A DNA stretch of 64,000 nucleotides. Source: Pseudomonas kribbensis (GTDB lineage Bacteria > Pseudomonadota > Gammaproteobacteria > Pseudomonadales > Pseudomonadaceae). The notes under the pieces were generated by a model. The model worked only from the letters and a program-made list of their open reading frames with translations. It ran no database searches and was not told the origin of the DNA. The position numbers and the translations under genes are program-made. The stretch is taken from contig NZ_CP029608.1 of NCBI RefSeq assembly GCF_003352185.1, forward strand, positions 3,782,001-3,846,000, written 5' to 3'. Position 1 is the stretch's first letter, and each line of letters starts with the position of its first letter. Of this stretch, positions 43,703 to 52,696 are shown one piece after another.

Positions 43703-44323
43703 TCATGGCTCCAACCCTATCCCCCGCAGAATCACGCTAGTCACCGTCTGCACAGCCCGCTCGAACTGCATGTCCGACAACGGCTGGTGCTCATTCAGAA
43801 TATTCACCTGATGATCAAAGTCGGCATAGTGCTGGGTCGACGCCCAGATCATATAGAGCAGGCTCGAAGGCTCCACCGGCAGAATCCGCTTGTCCTCCAC
43901 CCACTGACGGATCTTCGCTTCTTTCATCTTCGCCCAGTCGTACAGGCTGACATCCAGCGCCTCGCCCAGGGTCGGCGCGCCGTGGATGATTTCATTGGCC
44001 CAGACTTTCGAGCCGTAGGGCCGGCTGCGCGAGTGGTTCATCTTGGCGCGGATGTAGCTGCTGAGCACTACACGGGGATCGTCGAACATCTCGAAGCACA
44101 GCGCGTCCTGTTTCCACACTTCCAGCAGGTCGAACAGCACGGCGCTGTACAGCTCGCTCTTGGTTGAGAAGTAGTAATGCAGATTGGAACGCGGCAGCTG
44201 CACTTCGGCGGCGATGTCGGCCATGGCGGTGCCGCCGAAGCCTTTTTCGGCGAAGACTTTTTCCGCCGCCAGCAGGATCTTGTCGACGTTGGTGCGGCGG
44301 ATTTCGATCTTGTGATTGCCCAT
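43703..44323 (-). CDS. TetR-family regulator, RutR-like
   Basis: The 206-residue repressor has an N-terminal HTH (MADIAAEVQLPRSNLHYYF, about residues 33-51) and a RutR-type C-terminal domain with the segment MIWASTQHYADF, which matches the one I remember from E. coli RutR, the uracil/thymine sensor. It probably controls the pyrimidine locus beside it in response to uracil. GGGAG precedes the ATG at 44323; an upstream in-frame start at 44374 is less likely. A palindrome in its promoter may be an autoregulatory site. Confidence 0.9.
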   Translation of the reverse strand: MGNHKIEIRRTNVDKILLAAEKVFAEKGFGGTAMADIAAEVQLPRSNLHYYFSTKSELYSAVLFDLLEVWKQDALCFEMFDDPRVVLSSYIRAKMNHSRSRPYGSKVWANEIIHGAPTLGEALDVSLYDWAKMKEAKIRQWVEDKRILPVEPSSLLYMIWASTQHYADFDHQVNILNEHQPLSDMQFERAVQTVTSVILRGIGLEP

Positions 44324-44338
44324 GAGGGCTCCCTGAAG

Positions 44339-44348
44339 ACAACGTTGT
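44339..44348. promoter_or_regulatory. Palindrome in the tetR/GNAT divergent spacer
   Basis: ACAACGTTGT is a perfect ten-base palindrome, 16 bases upstream of the RutR-like start codon in the region shared with the divergent GNAT gene. It may be an operator, but short palindromes also arise by chance. Confidence 0.35.
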
Positions 44349-44470
44349 TGAAGACTAGCATCCGCTCTGGGCAAGGGGCGACAGGCGAGAACGATTCTTC
44401 ACACACTTGGGCTTTTTTCTGGTTTAGGATCGCCCCCCTTCTCCCTGTCAGACACTGAAGGATCTTGTCC

Positions 44471-44905
44471 ATGACCATTCGCAAACGTATTGCCGCGGAC
44501 GATCAGCAACTTGCCGACCTGTGGGAACGTTCCGTCCGCGCCACCCACGACTTTCTTCCGGAAGACGACATTCACCGACTGTTCCCGCTGGTCCGTGAGG
44601 CCTACCTTCCCGCGCTGGAGGTCTGGGTCTTCGAGAACCCCGACAACTCTCCGGCAGGCTTTATTGCCACCGACGAAGACACCGTGCAGATGCTGTTCAT
44701 CGACCCGGCCCGGCGTGGTCAGGGCATCGGCCGGCGCTTGCTCGACCATGTCCGCCGTCCGTTGCTGAAGGTCGATGTCAACGAACAGAATCCCCAGGCC
44801 CACGGTTTCTATCTGCACTACGGCTTCGAGGACATCGGCCGCTCGGAACTCGACGGTGAAGGCCGGCCCTTTCCGGTCGTGCACATGCGCCTGAAAAGCC
44901 TGTGA
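44471..44905 (+). CDS. GNAT-family N-acetyltransferase
   Basis: The 144-residue acetyltransferase has the acetyl-CoA motif A region LFIDPARRGQGIGRRLL (about residues 75-91) and the typical C-terminal HGFYLHYGFEDIGR segment. The substrate is unknown; similarity is to the YafP/YjaB-like group. AAGGA precedes the ATG at 44471; an in-frame TTG at 44465 adds two residues only. It diverges from the RutR-like gene and precedes copC by 47 bases. Confidence 0.85.
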   Translation: MTIRKRIAADDQQLADLWERSVRATHDFLPEDDIHRLFPLVREAYLPALEVWVFENPDNSPAGFIATDEDTVQMLFIDPARRGQGIGRRLLDHVRRPLLKVDVNEQNPQAHGFYLHYGFEDIGRSELDGEGRPFPVVHMRLKSL

Positions 44906-44952
44906 TCCTCGCTCTATACTCAGCCCGCCATTTCACTGAAAGGACACTGCCC

Positions 44953-45315
44953 ATGTCGATGAAAAAACTGTTCACCGCCGGCGCCCTGCTGGCTTCGCTG
45001 GTCGTCACCTCCCAGGCGTTCGCCCATGCTCACCTGAAAAGCGAAACCCCGGCCGCCGACAGCACCGTCGCCGCGCCTGCGGATCTGCGCCTGGTGTTTT
45101 CCGAAGGTGTCGAAGCCAGCTTCACCAAAGTCACCGTGACCCACGACGGCGCGTCGGTGAAGATCAAGCCTCTGACCACCGAAGGCGACAAGAAAACCCT
45201 GATCGTCACCCCTGAAGCACCGTTGACCGCTGGCGAATACAAGGTCGAATGGCACGCGGTGTCGGTCGATACGCACAAGAGCGAAGGCGCCTATCAGTTC
45301 AAGGTTGGCCAGTAA
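44953..45315 (+). CDS. copC: Copper resistance/homeostasis protein CopC
   Basis: The 120-residue periplasmic copper-binding protein has a signal peptide (about residues 1-24) ending AFA, after which the mature chain begins with His (HAHLKSETPAADS), the N-terminal Cu(II) ligand of the CopC family. A second His/Asp site is likely in HAVSVDTHKSEG near the C-terminus. It probably passes copper to CopD next door, from which it is three bases apart. No Met-rich region is present, so it is of the Cu(II)-only type. Confidence 0.9.
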   Translation: MSMKKLFTAGALLASLVVTSQAFAHAHLKSETPAADSTVAAPADLRLVFSEGVEASFTKVTVTHDGASVKIKPLTTEGDKKTLIVTPEAPLTAGEYKVEWHAVSVDTHKSEGAYQFKVGQ

Positions 45316-45318
45316 TTC

Positions 45319-46176
45319 ATGAGCGACGCGCTGGTGCTGTGCCGGTTCCTGCATTTCATCGTGGTGTTGATGCTGTTCGGGGCCTGGCTGTTCCGGCCGC
45401 TGCTGCTCAAGGGTGAAGCGCCGGTGCTGGATCGGCATCTGGCGCGGCTGGCTCGTTGGTTGACGGCGATTGCGCTGGCCAGCGGCGTTGTCTGGGCGTT
45501 GCTGATCACCGCGAGCATGGCCGGTTCGGCGGCTGCGGCGTTCGACCCGGACACCGTCGAGCTGGTGCTGGGCCATACGTTTTTCGGTCAGGTGTGGCGC
45601 TGGCATCTGCTGATCAATGCCCTGTTGCTGGCGTTGCTGTTTACGCCCTGGCGTTCTAATCAGCCATTACGGCTGGGCCTGAGCGCGTTGCTGCTGATGA
45701 CCCTCGCACCGGTCGGTCACGGGGCGATGCTCGACGGATTCAGCGGCCAGATGCTGATCCTCAATCAGGTCGTTCACCTGACCTGCGTCGGCGCCTGGCT
45801 CGGCGGTTTGCTGATGCTGGTGATGATTCTGCGCCAGTCCGGCGAAACGGTGCGTTACGTGTTGCAGCGGTTCAGCGGGGTCGGCTATGTGTTGGTTGCC
45901 GGTCTGCTGATCACCGGATTGATCAACGTGCGCGTCCTCACCGGCCAGTGGTGGCCGACGCCGTTGTTTTCGGGATTCGCCCTGATCCTGCTGATCAAGG
46001 CCTTGCTGGTGTTAGGGATGCTGGGGCTGGCGCTGTTCAATCGCTTGCGCATCCGTGATTGCGAACAGCGCGTCGATACTCTCAAACGCAGCGTGCTGCT
46101 GGAGTGGCTGCTGGGGATCGGTGCCGTGGCAGCGGTTTCCGTACTCGGCACCCTGCCGCCGATGATTGCGGCCTGA
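45319..46176 (+). CDS. copD: Copper-resistance membrane protein CopD
   Basis: The 285-residue protein with about eight transmembrane helices belongs to the CopD family, proposed to move copper across the inner membrane with CopC. Histidines lie in membrane segments (LCRFLHFIVVL, HLTCVGAWLGG). It starts three bases after copC and forms an operon with it. It converges with the efflux operon, whose stop lies two bases after its own. Confidence 0.92.
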   Translation: MSDALVLCRFLHFIVVLMLFGAWLFRPLLLKGEAPVLDRHLARLARWLTAIALASGVVWALLITASMAGSAAAAFDPDTVELVLGHTFFGQVWRWHLLINALLLALLFTPWRSNQPLRLGLSALLLMTLAPVGHGAMLDGFSGQMLILNQVVHLTCVGAWLGGLLMLVMILRQSGETVRYVLQRFSGVGYVLVAGLLITGLINVRVLTGQWWPTPLFSGFALILLIKALLVLGMLGLALFNRLRIRDCEQRVDTLKRSVLLEWLLGIGAVAAVSVLGTLPPMIAA

Positions 46177-46178
46177 CC

Positions 46179-47321
46179 TCAGTGTTTCTGGGTATCACCC
46201 TTTGCCGTATCGATGCTGACCACCACCGACATCCCCGGCCGCAAGCGCTCGATTTCCTGTTGGTCCGGATCGATGGTCACCCGCACCGGCACCCGCTGGG
46301 CGATCTTCACGAAGTTGCCGGTGGCGTTGTCGGCCTGCAATAACGCGAACTCCGAACCGGTGCCGGGCGAGATGTGCTGAACGTGGCCGGTGAATTTGCG
46401 GTGGTTCAGCGCATCGACGGTGAAGCTCACCGGTTGCCCGACCCGCACGTTGTCCATCTGGGTCTCTTTCATGTTGGCGATCACCCACTTCTGGTCCGGC
46501 ACCAGCGCCATCAGTTGCGCCCCGGAATTGACGTAGGCACCGAGGCGCACGCCAATCTGCCCGAGCTGGCCGTCACGCGGTGCGATGATGCGGGTGTTGG
46601 ACAGGTCGATCCGCGCCAGTTGCACGGCTGCCTCGGCACTGGCGACGGCGGCCTCCAGCGAACCGCGATTGACGATCACTGTTTGCAGATCCTGCCGGGC
46701 GATTTCCAGATTGGCCTTGGCCTGAGCTACGGACGCAATGCTTTGCGCGTTGGCGGCCAGCGCCACGTCCATCTCGCGTTTCGACACCGAGCCGTCATTG
46801 ACCAGCGCGGTGTTGCGGCGCAGGTCCGCCTCGCTTTTGCGCAGCTGCGCCTCGCTGTCGGCCACCACCGCCTGCCGCAACTTGATCGTCGCTTCGGCGC
46901 TGTTGCGCTGCTGCACTACATTGGCCAACGAGGCTTTCTGCACCGCCAGTTGCGCCAACGACTGATCCAGACGCTGCTGATAAATCCGGTCATCGAGACG
47001 CACCAGCAGATCCCCGGCCTTCACGAACTGAAAATCCTGCACAGGGACTTCATAGACATAACCGCTGAGCTGCGGGCCGATGATCGTCACCTGCCCGCGC
47101 ACCAAAGCGTTTTCGGTAGTCTCGACCGCACTGCTGAACGGCGGCAACTGCCACGCATACAGCACGATCAGCACACCGACGATGGCAATCGCGGCAAAGC
47201 CCAGCGACGAGATGATCCGCACCCGCAACGAGCGCGGCTCGGTGTTCGGCGATGACGGCGGCGCCTCGCCCTCGGGCGTGGCGGCAATGGCATTGGTGGT
47301 CGTAGTGGTCGGTTCGGTCAT
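46179..47321 (-). CDS. HlyD-family membrane-fusion protein of an EmrAB-type efflux pump
   Basis: The 380-residue periplasmic adaptor has a single N-terminal membrane anchor (about residues 35-60), two lipoyl-like halves (VRGQVTIIGPQLSGYV and later IIAPRDGQLGQIGVRLG), a long coiled-coil hairpin between them (about 110-230), and a beta-barrel domain with QPVSFTVDA. It links the MFS pump to an outer-membrane channel. The ATG at 47321 overlaps the pump stop (ATGA). No TolC-like gene is present in the window. Confidence 0.92.
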   Translation of the reverse strand: MTEPTTTTTNAIAATPEGEAPPSSPNTEPRSLRVRIISSLGFAAIAIVGVLIVLYAWQLPPFSSAVETTENALVRGQVTIIGPQLSGYVYEVPVQDFQFVKAGDLLVRLDDRIYQQRLDQSLAQLAVQKASLANVVQQRNSAEATIKLRQAVVADSEAQLRKSEADLRRNTALVNDGSVSKREMDVALAANAQSIASVAQAKANLEIARQDLQTVIVNRGSLEAAVASAEAAVQLARIDLSNTRIIAPRDGQLGQIGVRLGAYVNSGAQLMALVPDQKWVIANMKETQMDNVRVGQPVSFTVDALNHRKFTGHVQHISPGTGSEFALLQADNATGNFVKIAQRVPVRVTIDPDQQEIERLRPGMSVVVSIDTAKGDTQKH

Positions 47322-48973
47322 GAAGAAGTGGCACCGCTGGAAGGTACGGAAGGTGTCGGAGCGACGGCTTTGGTAGTGCTGATCAGCCATAGCGCACGGA
47401 TGGAAATCCAGATCATGGTGAGGATCGCGATCACCGCGATCAGCATGAACACATCGTTGTAGGCCAGCACGTTGGCTTCGCGGGTGGCGGCGTTGGCCAG
47501 GCTGCGAATGCCTTGCAGATTGCGCAGGCTCGGGTCGGCGATCAGGGAGCCGACCGCCGAACCGCCGCTCTGCACCCGCGCGGCTACCAACGGGTCGGAC
47601 AGCACCAGTTGCTCGACGATATGGCTGGAATGAAACTTCTCGCGAACGATCTGGAAGGTCCCCAGCAACGCCGCGCCGATCAGGCCGCCGAGGTTGTTGC
47701 AGATCCCGAACAGCACGGAAAAGCTCACCAGATTGCGCGGATTGGTCAGCACGTTGCGCGTGCCGAGAACCATGGTCGGCCCGAGGAAAAAGGTGCTGCC
47801 GAAGGCCAGCAGGAACTGGCTGAAATACAGGTTCTCGGGGCGGGTCAGGTTGTTCGAGGAACTGTCGATGATCGAACCGGTGGCCATCAACGCCAGCGAG
47901 ACGATCAGCGGCATCAGCAGGTGTTTTGGGTCGATGGTCAGCGCACTGGTGAGCAGCCCGGCGACGCTGCCTATCAGCATCACCACGTACAGGCTGTGCA
48001 ACTGCTGGCTGCTCATGTTCAGGTTCTGCATGAAACCCACGGCGCCGGTGGATTGCTCCGAGGTCACCATGCGAATCAGGATCACCGCCAGCGCCAGTCG
48101 GATCATCACTCCGCTGCCGAGCCAGCGGGTCATCAGCATCGGGTTGCTGCGGTTGTGTTCGATGGCCAGCCCCGCGAGGATCAAGGCGATCGATGCGGCC
48201 AGAGCGATGCCGATCCATTGTGCTTCGAGCCACCAGTCGATCCGGCCCAGGGACAGCACGGCGCACAGCAAAGCCACGCCGCTGGCGAGGATCGCAAAGG
48301 TAAGGAAGTCGAGGGGTTCAAAGGTCTTGAAGCGGTCACCCGGCGGCAACTTGAGCATCAACACACAACCCAGCGACAGCAGCGCCATGCCCAATTCGAA
48401 CAGGTACAGCCCGCGCCATTCGGCGATCTGCAGCAGGTCTTCGGAAAACAACCGCGCCAGCGGCAAGGCCAGTTGCGAAGTGCCAAGACCGAGTACCAAC
48501 GCCTTCATCCGCCATTTGGCCGGGAACGCCTGCACCATGTAATACAGGCCCAGCGAACTCAGCGCCGCGCCGACCATGCCGTGGGCCGCCCGCACGGCAA
48601 CCGCCGAATTCAGGTCATTGACGAACAGATGGCCGAAGGTCACCAGCGCATACAGCACCAGAAACACCTCGGTGAACGCCCGCAGCCCGAACTGCTGACG
48701 GAATTTCACCAGCAGCAGGTTCATCGACACGTTGGTCATCACATACGCCGCCGGCAGCCAGGCCATCTCCGCCGTGGTCGCCCCGAGCGCACCTTGCAGA
48801 TAAGGCAGGTTGGCGACCACCAGCGAGTTGCCCAATCCGCCAGTCAACGCCACCAGTAACCCGACCAGCGCATAGGCCAGGCGCTTGGGGTTGGAGTGCA
48901 ACGGCGTCGAGGGGGATCCGGGCAGACTGGGCTTCTCGTGAGGCTGCCAGTTGCGCGGGGCGTATCGATCCAT
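47318..48973 (-). CDS. MFS multidrug transporter, DHA2 (EmrB/QacA) type
   Basis: The 551-residue protein with 14 predicted transmembrane helices belongs to the DHA2 drug:proton antiporters. The N-terminal region has GLGNSLVVANLPYLQGALGA and the motif-C-like GMVGAALSSLG segment. It is expected to export hydrophobic compounds together with the HlyD partner. The ATG at 48973 gives a proper N-terminus; an upstream start at 49054 would lie in a REP element. It precedes and overlaps the HlyD gene. Confidence 0.92.
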   Translation of the reverse strand: MDRYAPRNWQPHEKPSLPGSPSTPLHSNPKRLAYALVGLLVALTGGLGNSLVVANLPYLQGALGATTAEMAWLPAAYVMTNVSMNLLLVKFRQQFGLRAFTEVFLVLYALVTFGHLFVNDLNSAVAVRAAHGMVGAALSSLGLYYMVQAFPAKWRMKALVLGLGTSQLALPLARLFSEDLLQIAEWRGLYLFELGMALLSLGCVLMLKLPPGDRFKTFEPLDFLTFAILASGVALLCAVLSLGRIDWWLEAQWIGIALAASIALILAGLAIEHNRSNPMLMTRWLGSGVMIRLALAVILIRMVTSEQSTGAVGFMQNLNMSSQQLHSLYVVMLIGSVAGLLTSALTIDPKHLLMPLIVSLALMATGSIIDSSSNNLTRPENLYFSQFLLAFGSTFFLGPTMVLGTRNVLTNPRNLVSFSVLFGICNNLGGLIGAALLGTFQIVREKFHSSHIVEQLVLSDPLVAARVQSGGSAVGSLIADPSLRNLQGIRSLANAATREANVLAYNDVFMLIAVIAILTMIWISIRALWLISTTKAVAPTPSVPSSGATSS

Positions 48974-49032
48974 GGAGAGGCCTTGTACGGTGATGGCTTG
49001 AGTGTGCCGCAAAACGGCAGCCAAACACATAT

Positions 49033-49057
49033 CCCTGTGGGCGCTTGCTCCCACAAG
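49033..49057. repeat. Single REP palindrome
   Basis: CCCTGTGGGCGCTTGCTCCCACAAG forms an imperfect hairpin of REP type and stands alone between the divergent efflux and deacetylase genes. Confidence 0.6.
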
Positions 49058-49169
49058 TCAGTGGTGGATTCGTAAATTTTGTTTAAAGGTCATCTCGCCC
49101 GCAGCGGATTTTTCCCAAGCGTAGCGGATGCCAACCTTGCCGCACTTCTCAACCTGCAAGGTGCCCGTT

Positions 49170-50120
49170 ATGACCACGTCCCGCTGGCAACGCTCCCCGC
49201 GTCTGCTGAAAAACCTGCTGGCCGCCGCCCTGTTGCTGCCCGCCCTCGCCTTCGCCCAGGACCGCCCGTGGCCGGATGGCTCGCAACTGGTGATTTCGGT
49301 GTCGATGCAATTCGAAACCGGTGGCCAGCCCGAGGGCGCGGAAAGTCCGTTCTCCGGCACGCCGCTGCCCAAAGGCTATCCGGACTTGCCGGCGCAGACC
49401 TGGTTCGATTACGGCTACAAGGAAGGCCTGTGGCGCATGCTCGATCTGTGGGATCGCACCGGCATCAAGGTCACCTCCCACGTGGTCGGCGAAGCGGCGC
49501 TCAAGCACCCGGAACTGGCCAGGGCGATTGCCGAGCGCGGCCATGAACTGGCGGCCCACGGCATGCGCTGGGCTGATTCGTACAACATGAACTACGCCCA
49601 GGAAAAACAGTTCATCGGCGACGGCGTCGCAGCGGTGGAGAAAATCACCGGCCAGCGCTCGGTGGGCTACAACGCCAACTGGCTGCGGCGCAGTCCCAAT
49701 ACGCTGAAGGTGCTGCAGGACCTGAACTTCACTTATCACATTGACGATGTCAGCCGGGACGAACCTTTCGTGACGATGGTTCGCGGGCATAAATTCGCCG
49801 TGGTGCCTTACACCCTGCGCAATAACGACATTGTGCTGATCGGAGGCCGACATTTCTCCGCCGAGCAGTTCTATCAGCAACTGGTGCTGGAATTCGATCG
49901 CCTCTACGCCGAAGGCGCGAGCAAGCGGCGGATGATGTCGGTGAGTCTGCACGACCGCATCGGTGGCACGCCGGCGATGGTCGAGGCCATGGAACGCTTT
50001 ATCCGCTATGCGCAGTCACATCCGAAGGTGAAATTCATGCGCAAGGATCAGATCGCCCAGATTGTGCTGACCGAGAAAAACCCGCTGATCGACAACACCG
50101 AGGCGGCGTACAACCAGTGA
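49170..50120 (+). CDS. Exported polysaccharide-deacetylase-fold protein, PuuE-like
   Basis: The 316-residue protein has a clear signal peptide (residues 1-29, cleavage after AFA). The mature part resembles PuuE-type (metal-independent allantoinase) members of the CE4-fold family: YGYKEGLWRMLDLWDR, ERGHELAAHGMRWADSYN, a PYTLRNND segment, and a C-terminal MMSVSLHDRIGGTPAMVEAMERFI. This differs from chitin or peptidoglycan deacetylases. The substrate may be a cyclic imide or ureide in the periplasm. The ATG at 49170 follows AAGG. A strong terminator follows it. Confidence 0.85.
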   Translation: MTTSRWQRSPRLLKNLLAAALLLPALAFAQDRPWPDGSQLVISVSMQFETGGQPEGAESPFSGTPLPKGYPDLPAQTWFDYGYKEGLWRMLDLWDRTGIKVTSHVVGEAALKHPELARAIAERGHELAAHGMRWADSYNMNYAQEKQFIGDGVAAVEKITGQRSVGYNANWLRRSPNTLKVLQDLNFTYHIDDVSRDEPFVTMVRGHKFAVVPYTLRNNDIVLIGGRHFSAEQFYQQLVLEFDRLYAEGASKRRMMSVSLHDRIGGTPAMVEAMERFIRYAQSHPKVKFMRKDQIAQIVLTEKNPLIDNTEAAYNQ

Positions 50121-50121
50121 C

Positions 50122-50153
50122 AAAAAAATCGCAGCCAAGGCTGCGATTTTTTT
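50122..50153. terminator. Bidirectional rho-independent terminator
   Basis: A stem AAAATCGCAGCC / GGCTGCGATTTT with an AA loop is flanked by A7 and T7 runs, so it can end transcripts from both the deacetylase and the convergent TSUP operon. It starts one base after the deacetylase stop. Confidence 0.92.
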
Positions 50154-50165
50154 CTGCTTGACCAC

Positions 50166-50966
50166 TCACGCCCGCAGCAACATATAAGCCGCAACCACCA
50201 GGCACACACTGGCGAATCCCACCTGCAATGTCCTCGCCGGTACTCGCGCGCAAAGTTTGCGGCCAATGATCATGCCGACAATGCTGGCCACGATGAACGC
50301 CGCGCCCAAATGATCGATCCGCACCCCGGCATGGAACGCACCGATCACGCCGATGGCGGAAATCAGGCTGATCACCATCAGCGACGTGGCGACGATGCCG
50401 CGCATCTGCACATCGGTCAGTTGCTTGAAGGCCGGCACGATCAGGAACCCGCCGCCGACGCCCAGCAACCCCGACACCACACCGGTGACCGCGCCCAACG
50501 CCGCAAGGGTTGCGGTGCATTTGGCAGTCCAGTCGAAACGGCCAGTCTGCTCATTGAGCATGCAGTTCTTCTGGCCCCAACTGGCGTGGCCATGATCGCT
50601 CGGCCCCTCTTGCTGGCGTTCGCGACGCAGCATGCGCCAGGCCACCATGACCATCAGCAGGCTGAAGAGAATCATCAGGACTTTCTCCGGCAACTGGTGC
50701 GCGAAGTAGATGCCCAGCGGCGAAAACACCGCCCCGAGCGCCGCGATCAACAGCGCCGCGCGGTAGCGCACCAGTCCATGACGCAAACCGTCGATGGCCC
50801 CGACTGCCGCCGCACTGCCCACCGCGAACAGCGCCACCGGCGCCGCTTGCGTCATCGTCCAGCCCAGCCCGAGCACCAGCGCCGGCACCGCGAGAATCCC
50901 GCCGCCGGCCCCGGTCAGCCCGAGGATCAATCCCATCACCACGCCAAACAGACTTGCCAGCAACAT
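50166..50966 (-). CDS. TSUP-family membrane transporter (TauE/SafE)
   Basis: The 266-residue protein with about eight membrane helices has the paired TSUP motif GLTGAGGGILAVPALVLGLG near the N-terminus and GLLGVGGGFLIVPAF in the second half. TSUP proteins move sulfite, sulfonates or other sulfur compounds. It is the last gene of the leftward bigR-sqr-TSUP unit, nine bases after the SQR stop, so it probably exports sulfite or thiosulfate formed from sulfide oxidation. Confidence 0.9.
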   Translation of the reverse strand: MLLASLFGVVMGLILGLTGAGGGILAVPALVLGLGWTMTQAAPVALFAVGSAAAVGAIDGLRHGLVRYRAALLIAALGAVFSPLGIYFAHQLPEKVLMILFSLLMVMVAWRMLRRERQQEGPSDHGHASWGQKNCMLNEQTGRFDWTAKCTATLAALGAVTGVVSGLLGVGGGFLIVPAFKQLTDVQMRGIVATSLMVISLISAIGVIGAFHAGVRIDHLGAAFIVASIVGMIIGRKLCARVPARTLQVGFASVCLVVAAYMLLRA

Positions 50967-50975
50967 AGGGAGTTC

Positions 50976-52220
50976 TCAGTCGACTTTGGACAGACTCGTC
51001 AGCCACTCACGGCCCTTGAGCATGCCGTTCCAGTAGAACCACGGCAGCAGGGACGCCTTCAGCCACCACGCGGAACGGCGCGCCACGGTCGGATCGAGGG
51101 GAAAGGTCGGCAGCAACTTGCCGCCATAGCCGAACTCGGCGAGGATCACCTTGCCCTTCTCCACCGTCAGCGGGCAGGAGCCATAGCCGTCGTACTTCAA
51201 CGGCAACGCCAGAGACTTGCGCTGGGCCAGCAGGTTCTCGGCGACCACCACGACCTGCTTGCGCACGGCAGCAGCGGTTTTCGCGTTGGTGGTGTTGCAG
51301 ATATCGCCGAGCGCAAACACCTCCGGGTAACGCGGATGTTGCAGGCTGTGCGGGTTGACTTCGCACCAGCCGGCGGCGTCGGCCAGCGGACTTTGTGCGA
51401 TGAAATCCGGGGAAACCTGTGGCGGCACGACGTGCAGCAGATCGAAGGTCTTGGCCATCTGACTGACGTTACCGTCGGCGTCCTTGACCTCGAACCAGGC
51501 GGTTTTCGCCGGGCCGTCGACCTTGACCAGATTGGCGTTGAACGCCAGGCGGGCGTTGTATTTTTCGATGTACTTCATCAGCGGCGGCACGAACGTCGCC
51601 ACGCCGAACAGCGCCGCACCCGCCAGATTGAATTCAACCTCGACCTTGTTCAGAACGCCGTTCTTGAGCCAGTGATCGCAGGACAGGTACAGCGCCTTCT
51701 GCGGGGCGCCTGCACATTTGATCGGCATTGCCGGCTGGGTGAACAGCGCCTTGCCGCCGCGCAGTTTCTGCACCTGATCCCAGGTGTATTGCGCATGCTG
51801 GTAGCTGTAGTTGGAGGTAACGCCGTGCTGGCCGAGGTTTTCCTGCAAACCCTCGATCTTCTCCCAGGCCAGGCGCAGGCCGGGGCAGACAATCAAATTC
51901 TGATAGCTGACGGTACGCTGATCGTTGAGGGTGAGACGGCGCTCGTCGGGATCAATGCCGGTCACTGCCGCTTGAATCCAGGTGGCCTGACGCGGCATCA
52001 CCTTGTTCATCGGTCGGGCAGTGTCCCTGGCGTCGTAGGCACCACCGCCGACCAGCGTCCACGCCGGTTGGTAGTAATGCTGGGCACTCGGCTCGATCAC
52101 CGTCACTTTCAGGTGCGGATCACGCTTGAGCAGACTGGCGACAAAACCGATGCCGGCGGTGCCGCCGCCGATGACCACGATGTCTGCACTGATGGATGGG
52201 CCCCAGTGTTGATCGTTCAT
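50976..52220 (-). CDS. sqr: Sulfide:quinone oxidoreductase, type II
   Basis: The 414-residue FAD enzyme oxidises sulfide to persulfide/polysulfide at the membrane and passes electrons to quinone. FAD motif IVVIGGGTAGIGF lies at about residues 14-26. Two conserved cysteine motifs point to the type II (SQOR-like) group: IKCAGAPQK (Cys169) and YDGYGSCPL (Cys349), which form the redox disulfide in relatives. It is 38 bases downstream of the BigR-type repressor gene and followed by the TSUP gene. Confidence 0.93.
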   Translation of the reverse strand: MNDQHWGPSISADIVVIGGGTAGIGFVASLLKRDPHLKVTVIEPSAQHYYQPAWTLVGGGAYDARDTARPMNKVMPRQATWIQAAVTGIDPDERRLTLNDQRTVSYQNLIVCPGLRLAWEKIEGLQENLGQHGVTSNYSYQHAQYTWDQVQKLRGGKALFTQPAMPIKCAGAPQKALYLSCDHWLKNGVLNKVEVEFNLAGAALFGVATFVPPLMKYIEKYNARLAFNANLVKVDGPAKTAWFEVKDADGNVSQMAKTFDLLHVVPPQVSPDFIAQSPLADAAGWCEVNPHSLQHPRYPEVFALGDICNTTNAKTAAAVRKQVVVVAENLLAQRKSLALPLKYDGYGSCPLTVEKGKVILAEFGYGGKLLPTFPLDPTVARRSAWWLKASLLPWFYWNGMLKGREWLTSLSKVD

Positions 52221-52258
52221 TGCTTGTTCCTTATTGCTGCACGCAAGGATAGCCGGGT

Positions 52259-52597
52259 CTATTGCGCCCAGCTTTTGAGCACGGCTCCGCAGTAGAGTCC
52301 GGACAGGGTTTTCATCACCTGGATGACTTCATGACTGGCGAGGCCGTAAAAAATGTACTTGCCTTCACGTCGGGTCGCGACCAGCCCTTCATCACGCAGG
52401 ATGCCCAATTGCTGGGACAGGGTCGGCTGGCGCACGCCGGTCATTTTCTCCAGCTCACCGACGTTGCGTTCGCCCTGGGTCAACTGGCACAGGATCAGCA
52501 GCCGATCCTCATTGGCCAGGGCCTTGAGCAGCGAACAGGCCTTGGAGGCCGAGGCCCGCAGTTGGGCGACTTCACATTCGGTCAGACTGGATTGCAT
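52259..52597 (-). CDS. bigR: ArsR-family persulfide-sensing repressor (BigR/SqrR/YgaV-like)
   Basis: The 112-residue winged-helix repressor has the HTH segment VRQPTLSQQLGILRDEGLV (about residues 55-73). Cys37 and Cys103 lie 66 residues apart, exactly as the persulfide-sensing pair of SqrR (Cys41/Cys107). It therefore probably senses polysulfide and releases DNA. It is first in the leftward bigR-sqr-TSUP unit and diverges from the MBL gene across a 99-base region with a palindromic operator. Confidence 0.9.
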   Translation of the reverse strand: MQSSLTECEVAQLRASASKACSLLKALANEDRLLILCQLTQGERNVGELEKMTGVRQPTLSQQLGILRDEGLVATRREGKYIFYGLASHEVIQVMKTLSGLYCGAVLKSWAQ

Positions 52598-52634
52598 TTG
52601 CAGGATGCCTTCAACGTCACTTAAGCTGCGGACA

Positions 52635-52650
52635 TTATGTGTTTACATAA
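52635..52650. promoter_or_regulatory. Candidate BigR/SqrR operator
   Basis: TTATGT-GTTT-ACATAA, a perfect 6-bp inverted repeat with a four-base spacer, lies in the bigR/MBL divergent spacer, 38 bases upstream of bigR. AT-rich dyads of this size are usual for BigR-type ArsR proteins and could repress both directions. Confidence 0.65.
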
Positions 52651-52696
52651 AGTGTTGCAACCCTGACTTTCCACCTTCCTGCACAGGACCCTGTCC

